Positions 44,925-53,492 of a stretch of 64,000 bases of DNA are shown one piece after another; the first letter of the stretch is position 1, and the number at the start of each line of letters is the position of its first letter. This DNA comes from Burkholderia pyrrocinia (GTDB lineage: Bacteria; Pseudomonadota; Gammaproteobacteria; Burkholderiales; Burkholderiaceae), in assembly GCF_018417535.1 (NCBI RefSeq), contig NZ_CP070978.1, positions 2,356,001-2,420,000 on the forward strand. Direction: 5' to 3'. The notes beneath the pieces are model-generated. The model saw only the letters and a list, made by a program, of their open reading frames with translations. It ran no database searches and had not been told where the DNA came from. A program made the translations under genes and the position numbers.

Positions 44925-46190
44925 TAGGAGTACGACGCAAATATAAAAATGCGACCGTGGATTCCACTATCAAGCTGGCTCCAGTTCGGCATGACATGAA
45001 CAACTCGGCGAGCCCACTACGGCGCGTCGGGTCCCAACGGGCTGCATGTAGTCGAATCGATACCCATTGCGAGTTCGATCGCTTGATCAAGCCCGCACAG
45101 CGTGCAGGCTTGCAGTGTCGGATGGCTGGCCACCCAGGTATCCGGCATGTCGCGATTTGTAGAATGAAACGTCGCCCAACTGCCGGATGCTGCCGGACGA
45201 CCCGCGAAATTTAAAACAGCAGGCCGCGACGAATCAACCCGACTTGTTACGAAATGCAAAGAGCGTAACGAGCGAGAAATCGGGTGGGAGAACGGTCCGA
45301 CCCTTGCGCGAATTCCGCCATCTGGAGTATGCCGAATTGTTCTGACTTGGATTCGGACACTGATCGATGAGTCACTTCATTTTACATTTGATCGATAAAT
45401 ACTAAAGGGGTCGCAGTTCACAATGCACGTTGCGAAACTTTTATATGTTGAATAGAGAAATTTCGGACACTCAGAATAATATCGAGCATCGTTTTTTTCA
45501 GACGAAACGCCGCCAGCATCGGGCATTGATGCACCGGCGAGCACCTGAAAATCTGCGCGGTTTGCTGGGAGATCTCCCGTCTCTTCCTTCGCGTCGCGCC
45601 GTCTTGCTCGGTTGAGCGTCGGAACTACCGGTACCGGTGGAAATGAAGAAGCTGCTCGAGTCGAAACGACCAAAATCGGATGACCCGGATTTTTTGGAAA
45701 AAAACAGAACAAGAAATCGAAGTGGATTGTGCTGTCGATTGGAGGAAGATCACATACGACCGGCAGCAGGTAAAAATCGCAGACGTCAAAAATGCAAAAT
45801 ACTCTGATCGCCCGGAGTCAAGCCCGCGCTTTGTGAGTGTAAGGCAGCGCGCGCCGCCGTCCGGGCGCGGCGAATCGTCCCTCCGTGCGCCATTCGTCAT
45901 CGGAATCGGTTGCGATGTGTGGGATGCCGGCAGCGCATGCATTTTGATCTACGCTATATGAATGCGCGAAACGCGGCAGGTGCGATGCCGGTTGTCCGGC
46001 GACGATGTCATCATGCCGACGTCGATGCCGGACGACGATGCGCAGCAGACGTAGCCGTGAGCTTCCGGATCATGCGGCGCGGCAGGCATACGGACGGGGC
46101 GGCACTCGTGCTCGCGCACACGCGCGTCGGTGACGCACGGCACGTGGGCCATACAACACCAACCTGAACAGGCGACGGAGCGACTTCGCG
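44925..46190. other. AT-richer region without convincing genes
   Basis: About 1.27 kb with several stop codons in every frame and only short frames without codon bias or ribosome sites. The part from about 45350 to 45500 is distinctly AT-rich. TTCGGACACT occurs at 45352-45361 and again at 45462-45471. It may be the scar of a lost mobile element between the membrane protein and the persulfide dioxygenase, but no transposase remnant could be recognised. Confidence 0.5.
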
Positions 46191-47261
46191 ATGATCTTCC
46201 GGCAACTTTTCGACCCGCAATCGTCGACTTACACGTATCTGCTCGCCGACCGCACGTCGCGCGAAGCGCTGCTGATCGATCCGGTGTTCGAGCAGGTGCG
46301 CCGCGACGTGGCGCTGCTCGACGAGCTCGGGCTGCGGCTCGTCGCGACCGTCGACACGCATGTGCACGCCGATCACGTGACGGGCGCGTGGCTGCTGAAG
46401 CAGCGCACGGGCAGCACGATCGCGATCTCGGCCGCGAGCGGCGCGCAGGGCGCCGACCGCTACCTGAACGACGGCGACCGCTGCGCATTCGGCTCGCGCT
46501 ACCTGACCGTGCGCGCGACGCCCGGCCACACGAGCGGCTGCATCAGCCTCGTGCTCGACGACGAATCGATGGCGTTCACCGGCGATTGCCTGCTGATCCG
46601 CGGCACGGGCCGCACCGACTTCCAGCAGGGCGACCCGCGCGCGCTGTATCGCGCGGTGCACGGGCGGCTCTTCACGTTACCCGCCGCGTGCCTGCTGTAT
46701 CCCGCGCACGACTATCGCGGGCTCACGGTGACGAGCGTCGGCGAGGAGCGGCGCTTCAATCCACGCCTCGGCGGCGATCTCAGCGAAGACGATTTCGCCG
46801 GCTACATGCGCAACCTCGGGCTCGCGCACCCGCGCCAGATCGACGTCGCGGTGCCGGCGAACCTGCAGTGCGGCGTCGCCGCGAACGCGCCCGATGCGCA
46901 GGCGGGGCCCGACTGGGCGCCGCTCGTCTATACGTTCGCCGGCTTCTGGGAAATCGATCCGCAGTGGCTCGAGGATCATCTGTCGGCGGTGCAGGTCGTC
47001 GACGTGCGCGAGCCTGACGAATTCACGGGCCCGCTCGGCCACCTGCCCGGCGCGGCGCCGATTCCGCTCGGCGAGTTGGCCGCGCGCACCGGCGAGATCG
47101 CGCGCGACCGGCCGGTCGTGACCGTGTGCCGGGCCGGCGGGCGGTCCGCGCAGGCGAACGTGATCCTGCAGAAAGCCGGCTTCGATGCGGTCGCGAATCT
47201 CGGCGGCGGGATGCTGCGCTGGCGCGCCGAAGGGCGCGTCGTGATGGACGGCCGGTCGTAG
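46191..47261 (+). CDS. Persulfide dioxygenase-rhodanese fusion (PRF)
   Basis: 356 residues with two domains. Residues 1-240 are an ETHE1-like metallo-beta-lactamase dioxygenase: THVHADHVTG (iron ligands), TPGHTSGCIS, AFTGDCLLIRGTGRTDFQ, YPAHDYRG. Residues 260-356 are a rhodanese domain with QVVDVREPDEFTGPLGHLPG and the active loop VCRAGGRSAQA (catalytic cysteine). Such fusions oxidise glutathione persulfide to sulfite and move sulfur between sulfite, thiosulfate and glutathione. They are known from Burkholderia. It acts in the cytoplasm in sulfide detoxification. Confidence 0.92.
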   Translation: MIFRQLFDPQSSTYTYLLADRTSREALLIDPVFEQVRRDVALLDELGLRLVATVDTHVHADHVTGAWLLKQRTGSTIAISAASGAQGADRYLNDGDRCAFGSRYLTVRATPGHTSGCISLVLDDESMAFTGDCLLIRGTGRTDFQQGDPRALYRAVHGRLFTLPAACLLYPAHDYRGLTVTSVGEERRFNPRLGGDLSEDDFAGYMRNLGLAHPRQIDVAVPANLQCGVAANAPDAQAGPDWAPLVYTFAGFWEIDPQWLEDHLSAVQVVDVREPDEFTGPLGHLPGAAPIPLGELAARTGEIARDRPVVTVCRAGGRSAQANVILQKAGFDAVANLGGGMLRWRAEGRVVMDGRS

Positions 47262-47387
47262 CGTCCCGAGGCCGCGCAAAAAAATTTCCGGACCGATGTC
47301 GAAACGGCCGGGCGCCGTTCGTCGTCAAGGTATCCGAGATCATGTGGCGCCGCATGACGCGGCGCCGAAACCCTGAGAGACCACGCG

Positions 47388-48047
47388 ATGATGCCGACGC
47401 TTTACGCCCATCCCTTTTCGTCCTACTGCCAGAAAGTGCTGACCGCGCTGTACGAGAACGGCACGCCGTTCGAGTATCGCGTGCTCGCGCACGACGATCC
47501 GAAGCCGATGCAGGAACTGACCGCGCTGTGGCCGCTGAAGCGGTTTCCGGTGCTCGTCGATGCGGGCCGTACCGTGGTCGAGGCGTCGATCATTATCGAG
47601 TATCTCGGCCTCAACCATCCGGGCCCGGTGCGCCTGCTGCCCGACGATCCGCACGCGGCGCTCGAGGTGCGGATGATGGATCGCTTCTTCGACAACTACG
47701 TGTCGACGCCGCAGCAGAAGGTCGTGCACGACGCGCTGCGGCCGGAAGCCGAGCGCGATGCGCGCGGCGTTGCCGATGCGCGCGCGATGCTCGATACGTC
47801 GTATGCGTGGCTGGACCAGAAGATGGCCGATCGCGAATGGGCAGCCGGCGAGCGCTTCAGCCTCGCCGATTGCGGCGCGGCACCGTTCCTGTTCTACGCG
47901 GACTGGACGCACCGGATCGATCCGTCGTTCGCGAACGTGCTCGCGTACCGCAAGCGTCTGCTAGCGCGGCCGTCGTTCGCGCGAGCGGTCGACGAGGCGC
48001 GGCCGTTTCGCTCGTTCTTTCCGCTCGGCGCGCCCGATCGAGATTGA
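47388..48047 (+). CDS. Glutathione S-transferase family protein
   Basis: 219 residues. N-terminal thioredoxin-like domain with LYAHPFSSYCQKVLTALYEN (serine in the active region), LWPLKRFPVLVDAGRTVVEA (cis-proline) and ASIIIEYLGLNH; helical C-terminal domain with MLDTSYAWLDQKMADREWAA and GERFSLADCGAAPFLFY (N-capping box and ASP). Lying 126 bases after the PRF gene on the same strand, it might act on glutathione persulfides, but general conjugation is as likely. Confidence 0.88.
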   Translation: MMPTLYAHPFSSYCQKVLTALYENGTPFEYRVLAHDDPKPMQELTALWPLKRFPVLVDAGRTVVEASIIIEYLGLNHPGPVRLLPDDPHAALEVRMMDRFFDNYVSTPQQKVVHDALRPEAERDARGVADARAMLDTSYAWLDQKMADREWAAGERFSLADCGAAPFLFYADWTHRIDPSFANVLAYRKRLLARPSFARAVDEARPFRSFFPLGAPDRD

Positions 48048-48147
48048 TTTGCGCAACCGTCGCGCGGCGCGCGGCCGCCGCGCATGGCCGGCAGCGCGTG
48101 CCGGGGCGACGGAAAGAAAGCAGCGGGAGCATCGCGGCGCGTGCCCG

Positions 48148-48840
48148 TCACATCGTGTGCGTAGCCGACTGCGCGAGCGTCAGCAGTTCGTCGAACTGCG
48201 TGATCAACTCGAAGCACAGCAGGAACGCGAGCGTGTAGGCCGGCGCAGGGAAGCGCCGGATCATCGCCAGCACCTGCGGCGCGAAGCGCGACCGGATCGC
48301 GTCGCGCGTCAGCAGCCACGCGATCGCGATGCCGATCGCGGCGCCCGCGATCAGGTCGGTCGGGTAGTGAAAGCCGAGATACGCGCGCGGCAGGCAGATG
48401 AATACGACGGAATACAGCAGCGCGAGCACGCCGACGCGGCGCGCGATGATGAAGATGCCGGTCGCGATCGCCATCCACAGCATCGCGTGATCGCTCGGAA
48501 ACGAACTCCACGTCTGCAGCGTTGCCGCGCGCAGTCCGGCCGACGGAAAGTGCAGGTGCAGGTCGGGGTTGTAGATCGGCCGTACGCGGAACGGCAGCAC
48601 CTGCGCGAGCAGCCGGCCGAATGCGAGCGCGATGAGCCCGCTCGCGACCGTCGCGATAACCAGCTCGCGTTGCCGCTCGCGGTCCGGGCCCGGCTGGAAC
48701 CAGAGCCAGCACAGCACGGGGATGAGCACGAAGCCCTTGAACGTGTACAGGCCGGCGACCACGCGGATCACGTGATTCATCAGCGGGCCGAACGTCATGT
48801 GGGTGAGGAAGAGCTGGATCGTGGTGTCGAAATTGTTCAT
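48148..48840 (-). CDS. PAP2 family phosphatase
   Basis: 230-residue membrane phosphatase, probably acting on undecaprenyl pyrophosphate or another lipid phosphate on the outer face of the inner membrane. The three PAP2 motifs appear as RVRPIYNP, WSSFPSDHAMLW (P-S-x-H) and RAYLGFHYPTDLIAG (x-x-x-H-x-x-x-D). About six helices. ATG 48840 (MNNFDTTIQLFLTHMTFG) is preferred to 48936. Confidence 0.87.
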   Translation of the reverse strand: MNNFDTTIQLFLTHMTFGPLMNHVIRVVAGLYTFKGFVLIPVLCWLWFQPGPDRERQRELVIATVASGLIALAFGRLLAQVLPFRVRPIYNPDLHLHFPSAGLRAATLQTWSSFPSDHAMLWMAIATGIFIIARRVGVLALLYSVVFICLPRAYLGFHYPTDLIAGAAIGIAIAWLLTRDAIRSRFAPQVLAMIRRFPAPAYTLAFLLCFELITQFDELLTLAQSATHTM

Positions 48841-49203
48841 GTTCTGTGCCCCCTCGGACGCGCAACGCATGACGTGCGGCCGGCAGGATCTGGAAGCGCG
48901 CTCGCACTGGAGCGCAACGGGGGGCAAGTATGTCACCCGTTATTTCGAAGAAAATGCGAAAAAATACCGGGAATCCCCTGATAAAACGGGGCTGTGTGGT
49001 GGGGCCGGATGGGAGAGCGCCGGGCGGCGGGGCAGAATCGAATCGTCCGACGTTTGTGCGTCGATGCACACGGTCGCCGGAAAAATATTTGGTTGAACTG
49101 GACAATTCCGCAGGCCGGTGCGGACCTTGCGCCGGATGAACGAATGCGGGTTATGCCCGGTGCGAATCTGTCAGGCCGCGCACCGCGATGCATGCGCCGG
49201 TCG

Positions 49204-49246
49204 AAAATAAAAGAAAAGGCGGGCAAGCCCGGTGGGCCTGTCCGCC
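49204..49246 (-). terminator. Rho-independent terminator of the leftward ArsR-SRPBCC-isomerase operon
   Basis: Read leftward, arms GGCGGaCAgGCCC and GGGCttGCCCGCC form an imperfect hairpin (49246-49218) followed by TTTTCTTTTATTTT (49217-49204). It lies about 120 bases after the isomerase stop. Apart from this, the gap 48841-49366 shows no gene. Confidence 0.78.
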
Positions 49247-49366
49247 TCGTCCGACCGACGCGCTTGCGCGGTTCGTCGCGATGATGCGCGAGGCCTTGCG
49301 GGGCGCGTCGAAGGGCGCGACGTCCGACGCAGGAGAAGACGGAAGCGCCGGATGGCGGCTGAGCCG

Positions 49367-50005
49367 TCAGCCGCGCCGGATCCCTTCGGGCAGCGCGCTG
49401 ATGCGGCGCACCTCGGGCGAGTCGAGCCATGCGCGCGACGTGGCGCAGTCGGCGAACATGTCGGTCGCATCCTCGCCCCAGAACAGGTCGCCGTCGAGTT
49501 CGAAGGTTGGCACGCCGAATACGCCATGCGCGATCGCGTGGTCGGTGTTTGCGCGCAACGCGTCCTTCACCGGCTGTGCTTCGACGGCCGTCACGCCTTC
49601 CGGAAATCCGACGGCTTCGCAGAGCGCGGCGAAGCCCTCCGGCGTCGACACGTCATGGCCGTCGCGCCAGATATGCCGGAAGATCCGCTGGATCGCATCG
49701 AGCGAACTGCCCATCGCGATCGCGAGGCGCAGCGGCTTGATCGGGTTGAACGGGTGTGCCGGCGGCATCCGGAACGGGATGCCGAGTTTGTCCGCGCGGT
49801 ATTGCGCGTGGCGATAGGTGAAGACGCGCTTCGCCGCGATCTCGGCCGGCGCTTTCTGGCCCCAGTGCGCGAGCAGCGCGCCGAGCACGATCGGCCGCGG
49901 CTCGAACGCCGCGGCGGGCGGCAACCGGTCGAACCGTTCCTGCTGCAGGTAGGCGAACGGCGAAACGAAATCGAAATACCAGGTGGCGGTGCGCGCGGCG
50001 TTCAT
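49367..50005 (-). CDS. 2-hydroxychromene-2-carboxylate isomerase-like, DsbA family
   Basis: 212 residues with the thioredoxin/DsbA fold of glutathione-dependent HCCA isomerases: WYFDFVSPFAYLQQERFDRL (active serine in S-P-F-A-Y), helical middle (IAMGSSLDAIQRIFRHIWRD) and the late cis-proline region GVFGVPTFELDGDLFWGEDA. Related enzymes act in naphthalene breakdown or as GST kappa proteins; no aromatic pathway is nearby, so the substrate is open. It is last in the leftward ArsR operon and is followed by a terminator. Confidence 0.87.
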   Translation of the reverse strand: MNAARTATWYFDFVSPFAYLQQERFDRLPPAAAFEPRPIVLGALLAHWGQKAPAEIAAKRVFTYRHAQYRADKLGIPFRMPPAHPFNPIKPLRLAIAMGSSLDAIQRIFRHIWRDGHDVSTPEGFAALCEAVGFPEGVTAVEAQPVKDALRANTDHAIAHGVFGVPTFELDGDLFWGEDATDMFADCATSRAWLDSPEVRRISALPEGIRRG

Positions 50006-50114
50006 CGCGAGAGTCTCCTCGTGCGGGTCCGGATGGATCGGGTGCGGGCCAGTGTCGCACGCAGCGGCGTTTCGCGCTGTCGCGCTGCATTCCCGTCGCC
50101 GGCGCGAACGGCTG

Positions 50115-50591
50115 CTACGCGGTTTCCACCAGCGCCGCGAGCTTCGCCAGCGCCATGCGCCAGCCGGTCTCGTTGTCGGCGGCCGGCACGCCGGGCGGCA
50201 CCCCGTCGTGCACGGCGTCCACGCGCGTGCCGCCCGCTTCGTCGGACAGCGTGATCGTGATCGTCATTGCGCCGCGCAGCATCGGATCGTCGGTCTCGAA
50301 CACGTCGATCTCGACGATCCGCTCGTCCGGCACGAGCGTGACGAAGCGGCCGTGATAGGTATCGGTGCGCGCGGTGGTCTTGCCGGTGCCGGCCGACGGC
50401 GCGTCGTAGCTCAGCGATACGCGCAGCGCGCCGCCTTCACGCGCATCGAACGCGTCCACGCGGCACGTCATGCCGTCGGGCACCTTCCATTGCTCGACCG
50501 CGTGCGGATCGAGCAGCGCGCGGTAGACGCGCCCCCGCGGTGCGTTCAGGTGCCGGCTGACCCGGGTCGAATGTGTGTGCGTCTGCAACAT
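50115..50591 (-). CDS. SRPBCC/AHSA1 domain protein (1)
   Basis: 158 residues of START-like fold: SRHLNAPRGRVYRALLDPHA with VEQWKVPDGMTCRVDAFDAR, then TYHGRFVTLVPDERIVEIDV and the C-terminal helix ETGWRMALAKLAALVET. AHSA1-type proteins bind hydrophobic ligands; many are paired with ArsR regulators. Gap to the neighbouring SRPBCC gene is 119 bases. ATG 50591 is chosen because a GGGAGGCGAAA-like site precedes it. Confidence 0.83.
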   Translation of the reverse strand: MLQTHTHSTRVSRHLNAPRGRVYRALLDPHAVEQWKVPDGMTCRVDAFDAREGGALRVSLSYDAPSAGTGKTTARTDTYHGRFVTLVPDERIVEIDVFETDDPMLRGAMTITITLSDEAGGTRVDAVHDGVPPGVPAADNETGWRMALAKLAALVETA

Positions 50592-50710
50592 TTCGCCTCC
50601 CGCGGAGCGCGCGCGACGGTGCACGCCGGATGCCGGCGTGTCGTCACGCTTCCTTCAGGAATCGTAGGCGCGGGCGCGGCGGCATGCAATGACCGCGCAC
50701 ACGCCCGCGG

Positions 50711-51196
50711 TCAGCGCAGCGTGGCCGCGAATGCGTCGAGCTGCGTGATGCATATGTTCCAGCCCTCGAAGAAGCCGAGTGCTTCGTGGCGCTCGCGCGT
50801 CGCGGCATCGGGGTGCATCACGCGCGCCTCGTAGCGGCTGCCCGCATCGTCGTCCGCCATCGTGACGATCGCCGTGAAGCCCATCCACGGCACCTGCGGG
50901 CGCCAGCCGCCGGCGAGCATCGACGTGAACGCGATGCGCGCTTCCGGCACGATTTCAAGGAAGCAGCCGGGATTGTCGCTCGTGCCGCCATCGGGGCCGC
51001 GCATGAACGTGTGGAAGGCGCCGCCCGGCCGCAGGTCGAACGCGCGCACCTCGGTGGTCCACGGCTTCGGGCACCACCATTCCTTGAGCAGTTCGGGGTC
51101 GGTCCAGGCACGCCACAGCGCGTGGCGCGGCGCGCGCAGCGTGCGTGTGATGACGAGATCGTGGGCTTCAGCGGGTTCGACGTGGTTGGCTGGCAT
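50711..51196 (-). CDS. SRPBCC/AHSA1 domain protein (2)
   Basis: 161 residues, also START-like: ITRTLRAPRHALWRAWTDPE, LLKEWWCPKPWTTEVRAFDL, RPGGAFHTFMRGPDG, AIVTMADDD and the last helix GFFEGWNICITQLDAFAATL. The P-W-T/GG-x-F pattern is that of ArsR-linked AHSA1 proteins. It starts within the ArsR gene (29-base overlap) after an AGGAG site, so the two are coupled. Confidence 0.87.
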   Translation of the reverse strand: MPANHVEPAEAHDLVITRTLRAPRHALWRAWTDPELLKEWWCPKPWTTEVRAFDLRPGGAFHTFMRGPDGGTSDNPGCFLEIVPEARIAFTSMLAGGWRPQVPWMGFTAIVTMADDDAGSRYEARVMHPDAATRERHEALGFFEGWNICITQLDAFAATLR

Positions 51197-51533
51197 CTTG
51201 CTCCTCCTGATGGCGGCGTTCGACGAATTCGACGAGACGATCGGATCGCGCTTCCCACAGCGCGCGCTGCGCGGCGAGCCATTCCTCGGCCTCGGTCAGC
51301 CGGCTGCCGACCAGCACGCAGGTGCGCGAGCGGCCGGTTTTGCGGGTCTGGACGAGGCCGCTGCGCTCGAGCACGGCGACATGCTTCATGAACGACGGCA
51401 GCGCCATGTCGAACGGCGCGGCCAGCGCGGAGACGGTCCGCTCGCCCTGGCCGAGCGCGCTGACGATCGCGCAGCGCGTCGGGTCGGCGAGGGCGTGGAA
51501 TACGTCGCTGATGCCGGGTTGAAAGTTAGCCAT
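51168..51533 (-). CDS. ArsR/SmtB family regulator
   Basis: 121 residues with a winged HTH: ISDVFHALADPTRCAIVSAL, GQGERTVSALAAPFDMALPS, FMKHVAVLERSGLVQTRKTG. No cysteine cluster for metal sensing is present (one cysteine in CAIV and one in TCVLV), so a non-metal signal is likely. It heads an operon with two SRPBCC proteins and an isomerase. A palindrome overlaps its start, suggesting autorepression. Confidence 0.9.
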   Translation of the reverse strand: MANFQPGISDVFHALADPTRCAIVSALGQGERTVSALAAPFDMALPSFMKHVAVLERSGLVQTRKTGRSRTCVLVGSRLTEAEEWLAAQRALWEARSDRLVEFVERRHQEEQDASQPRRTR

Positions 51534-51541
51534 GTGGCTAA
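51526..51541. promoter_or_regulatory. ArsR operator overlapping the arsR start
   Basis: TTAGCCATGTGGCTAA has perfect 7-bp arms (TTAGCCA/TGGCTAA) around TG and covers the ATG of the ArsR gene. Bound repressor would block both transcription near the start and initiation. Confidence 0.75.
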
Positions 51542-51724
51542 GTATAGGCGATGCAGCGGACAATTTCGTCGCGTAGGATGATGGGGCGGTAACACGCGCC
51601 AACCTGCGCCGCGTTGCCGGACGCCTGCCGCCGTTGTGCAAGCCTAGACGGCCGGCCGGCGTTCTTTCCAATCCGGGCGTATGACGAACGAACGCGTGCC
51701 GCCCGGCCGACTACCGGAGATGGC

Positions 51725-52255
51725 ATGACCGAACCTGTTACCGTCCGCCGCATCAGCGCGCGCGACGCGAGGGCCTGCGTCGACGCGCTGGCCGACGTAC
51801 TGATCGATTGCGTCGAGGGCGGCGCGTCCGTGAGTTTCATGTTGCCGATCGAGCGGCCGACCGCCGTCGCGTTCTGGACGCGCGTGGCCGAGGGCGTGGA
51901 GAACGGCGAGCGCATCCTGCTCGTCGCCGAGGACGCCGAAGGCCGGATCGTCGGCACCGTGCAGGTCGTGACCGCGCAGCCCGAGAACCAGCCGCATCGC
52001 GCGGACATCGCGAAGATGCTGGTGTCCCGGCACGCGCGCCGGCAGGGCGTCGCCGCGCGGCTGATGGCGGCGGCCGACGCAGCCGCGCGCGCCGCCGGCA
52101 AGACCGTGCTCGTGCTCGACACCGTGACGGGCGGCGACGCCGAGCGGCTGTACGAGCGGGCCGGCTGGCAGCGCGTCGGCGTCGTGCCGAACTTTGCGTT
52201 GATGCCCGACGGCGCGCTCTGCGCGACGACGTTCTTCCACAAGCAACTCGCGTAG
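51725..52255 (+). CDS. GNAT family N-acetyltransferase
   Basis: 176 residues. The acetyl-CoA loop is SRHARRQGVAARLMAAADAA, preceded by AKMLV; DGGDAERLYERAGWQRVG-like GGDAERLYERAGWQRVGVVP is motif B. The N-terminus VTVRRISARDARACVDALAD starts the fold. The core resembles the aminoglycoside/other small-molecule acetyltransferases, but the target is unknown. ATG 51725 is used since the earlier frame start at 51614 has no site. Confidence 0.87.
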   Translation: MTEPVTVRRISARDARACVDALADVLIDCVEGGASVSFMLPIERPTAVAFWTRVAEGVENGERILLVAEDAEGRIVGTVQVVTAQPENQPHRADIAKMLVSRHARRQGVAARLMAAADAAARAAGKTVLVLDTVTGGDAERLYERAGWQRVGVVPNFALMPDGALCATTFFHKQLA

Positions 52256-52289
52256 CGGCGCGCGTCCGCGTCGCTCATCGGCATCCACC

Positions 52290-52643
52290 GTGCATCCCGT
52301 CGCCCCGGCTCTCCTGTTCGTCACGCTCGCGGCCGGTGTCGTCGCGCTGCTCGTGCCTGCGTTGCTTGCGGCCGCATGGCGACGCCGCACGCAGGCACCG
52401 TTGCGCGTGTTCTTCTACGGCATGCTGACCTTCTTCGTGTTCCAGCCGGTGCTGCGCATGTCGTGGCAGGTTCCGCTGTATCGCTGGCTTGCTCACGACC
52501 CGCGCTGGCCTGGTCGAGGCGATCCTGTTCGCGCGCACCGGGCACGCCGCGTGATGTGCGTCGCCCGTTTCAGCCATGCGCGGCGAGGCTCGGTCGCCGG
52601 ATCGCCGGCCGGTCTCCGGTTCGCCGCCGGCCGGCGAAGCTGA
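52290..52643 (+). pseudogene. Truncated YhfC-like membrane protein
   Basis: A frame from GTG 52290 gives two helices (LLFVTLAAGVVALLVPALLA; FFYGMLTFFVFQPVLRMSWQ) and then QVPLYRWLAHDPRW as in the N-terminus of YhfC-type intramembrane proteins. Afterwards the codons lose meaning. The expected next part (A-G-L-V-E-A) can be read in another frame at about 52506-52525, but that frame stops at 52552. I infer a deletion plus frameshift leaving a remnant. Confidence 0.45.
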
Positions 52644-52828
52644 AGGCCATGCGGTCGTGACGATGGCGATGCCGGCGAGCGCAGGGACCTGTCCCCGGTC
52701 GCGCCGCGAGTCGAGAGCCGGGCGGCGTCGGAAGCCGGTCAGAAAGAAAAGCGGGGCCGGCAACCGTGCCGGTCCGATATATTCACGCAGGAAGAACTCC
52801 AACAAAACGCTACGGACCCGCCGCCTCG

Positions 52829-53407
52829 ATGAAACGCTCCCATGTCGCTTTCGCCCTCACGGGCCTGCTCGTCGCGCTGCCGATTGCCGCGTATGCGCTC
52901 GTCAAGCCGCTGCGTATCGTCGCGCCCGCGCTGATCCCCGGCGTGTCCTGCCCGAGCGCCGACATCTGCACGGACGATGCCGCGAAGCTCGGCGACGCGC
53001 AGCAGCTCTATCGCGACGGCTATGCGCGCGCGGCGGCGGCTGTCGGCGGGTTCCACGCCGTGCCGCGCATCGTGTTCTGTTCGACGCGCGCGTGCGCCGA
53101 CGCATTCGGCCTCGGCCAACGCGCGGCGCTGACGCTCGGCAATTTCGGCGTGGCCGTGGCGCCGCGCGGTTGGCAGACCTACTTTCTCGCGCACGAGCTG
53201 ATCCATCACCGTCAGGCCGAAGTGCTCGGCAACCTGGCCGTCGCGACCAAGCCGCGCTGGCTGATCGAAGGGATGGCGTATTCGCTCAGCGACGATCCGC
53301 GCCATCCGCTGACCGAGCCGTTCGAATCGTGGCGCACGCGTTTCGATGCGTGGCATGCGGCGCTGGGCGGGCAGCCGCTGTGGGATGCCGCGCGGGCGGT
53401 CGAATAG
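52829..53407 (+). CDS. Secreted or membrane-anchored HExxH metallopeptidase-like protein
   Basis: 192 residues: an N-terminal helix or signal (VAFALTGLLVALPIAAYALV), PSADICTDDAAKLGDAQQLY, IVFCSTRACADAFGLGQRAA, then the zinc-type motif LAHELIHHRQAEVLG (H-E-L-I-H) and a third acidic/ligand candidate in KPRWLIEGMAYSLSDDPRHP, i.e. W-x-x-E-G-x-A as in gluzincins. The protein is short for a peptidase. Four cysteines are present and may form disulfides. ATG 52829 lacks a strong ribosome site. Confidence 0.7.
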   Translation: MKRSHVAFALTGLLVALPIAAYALVKPLRIVAPALIPGVSCPSADICTDDAAKLGDAQQLYRDGYARAAAAVGGFHAVPRIVFCSTRACADAFGLGQRAALTLGNFGVAVAPRGWQTYFLAHELIHHRQAEVLGNLAVATKPRWLIEGMAYSLSDDPRHPLTEPFESWRTRFDAWHAALGGQPLWDAARAVE

Positions 53408-53467
53408 CGCAGAAGCGCAGAAGCGCAGGAAGCGCAGGAAGCGCAGGAAGCGCAGGAAGCGCAGGAA
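53407..53467. repeat. Tandem repeat GCGCAGGAA x5 with two shorter units
   Basis: Two 8-bp units GCGCAGAA (53407-53422) followed by five perfect 9-bp units GCGCAGGAA (53423-53467), immediately after the peptidase-like stop codon and just before the TetR gene's 3' end. Likely variable in copy number. Confidence 0.93.
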
Positions 53468-53492
53468 GCGCGGCGCACCGCCGCGCGCTTCG

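Noticed and set aside
45352..45473. Repeated TTCGGACACT as ends of an IS21-like element
   Set aside because: Only ten bases are shared, with no matching ends or transposase remnants; kept only as part of the scar observation.
44906..45961. Short frames of 80-111 codons in the AT-rich gap
   Set aside because: No codon bias, no convincing starts and no recognisable domains; random open frames are expected in this length.
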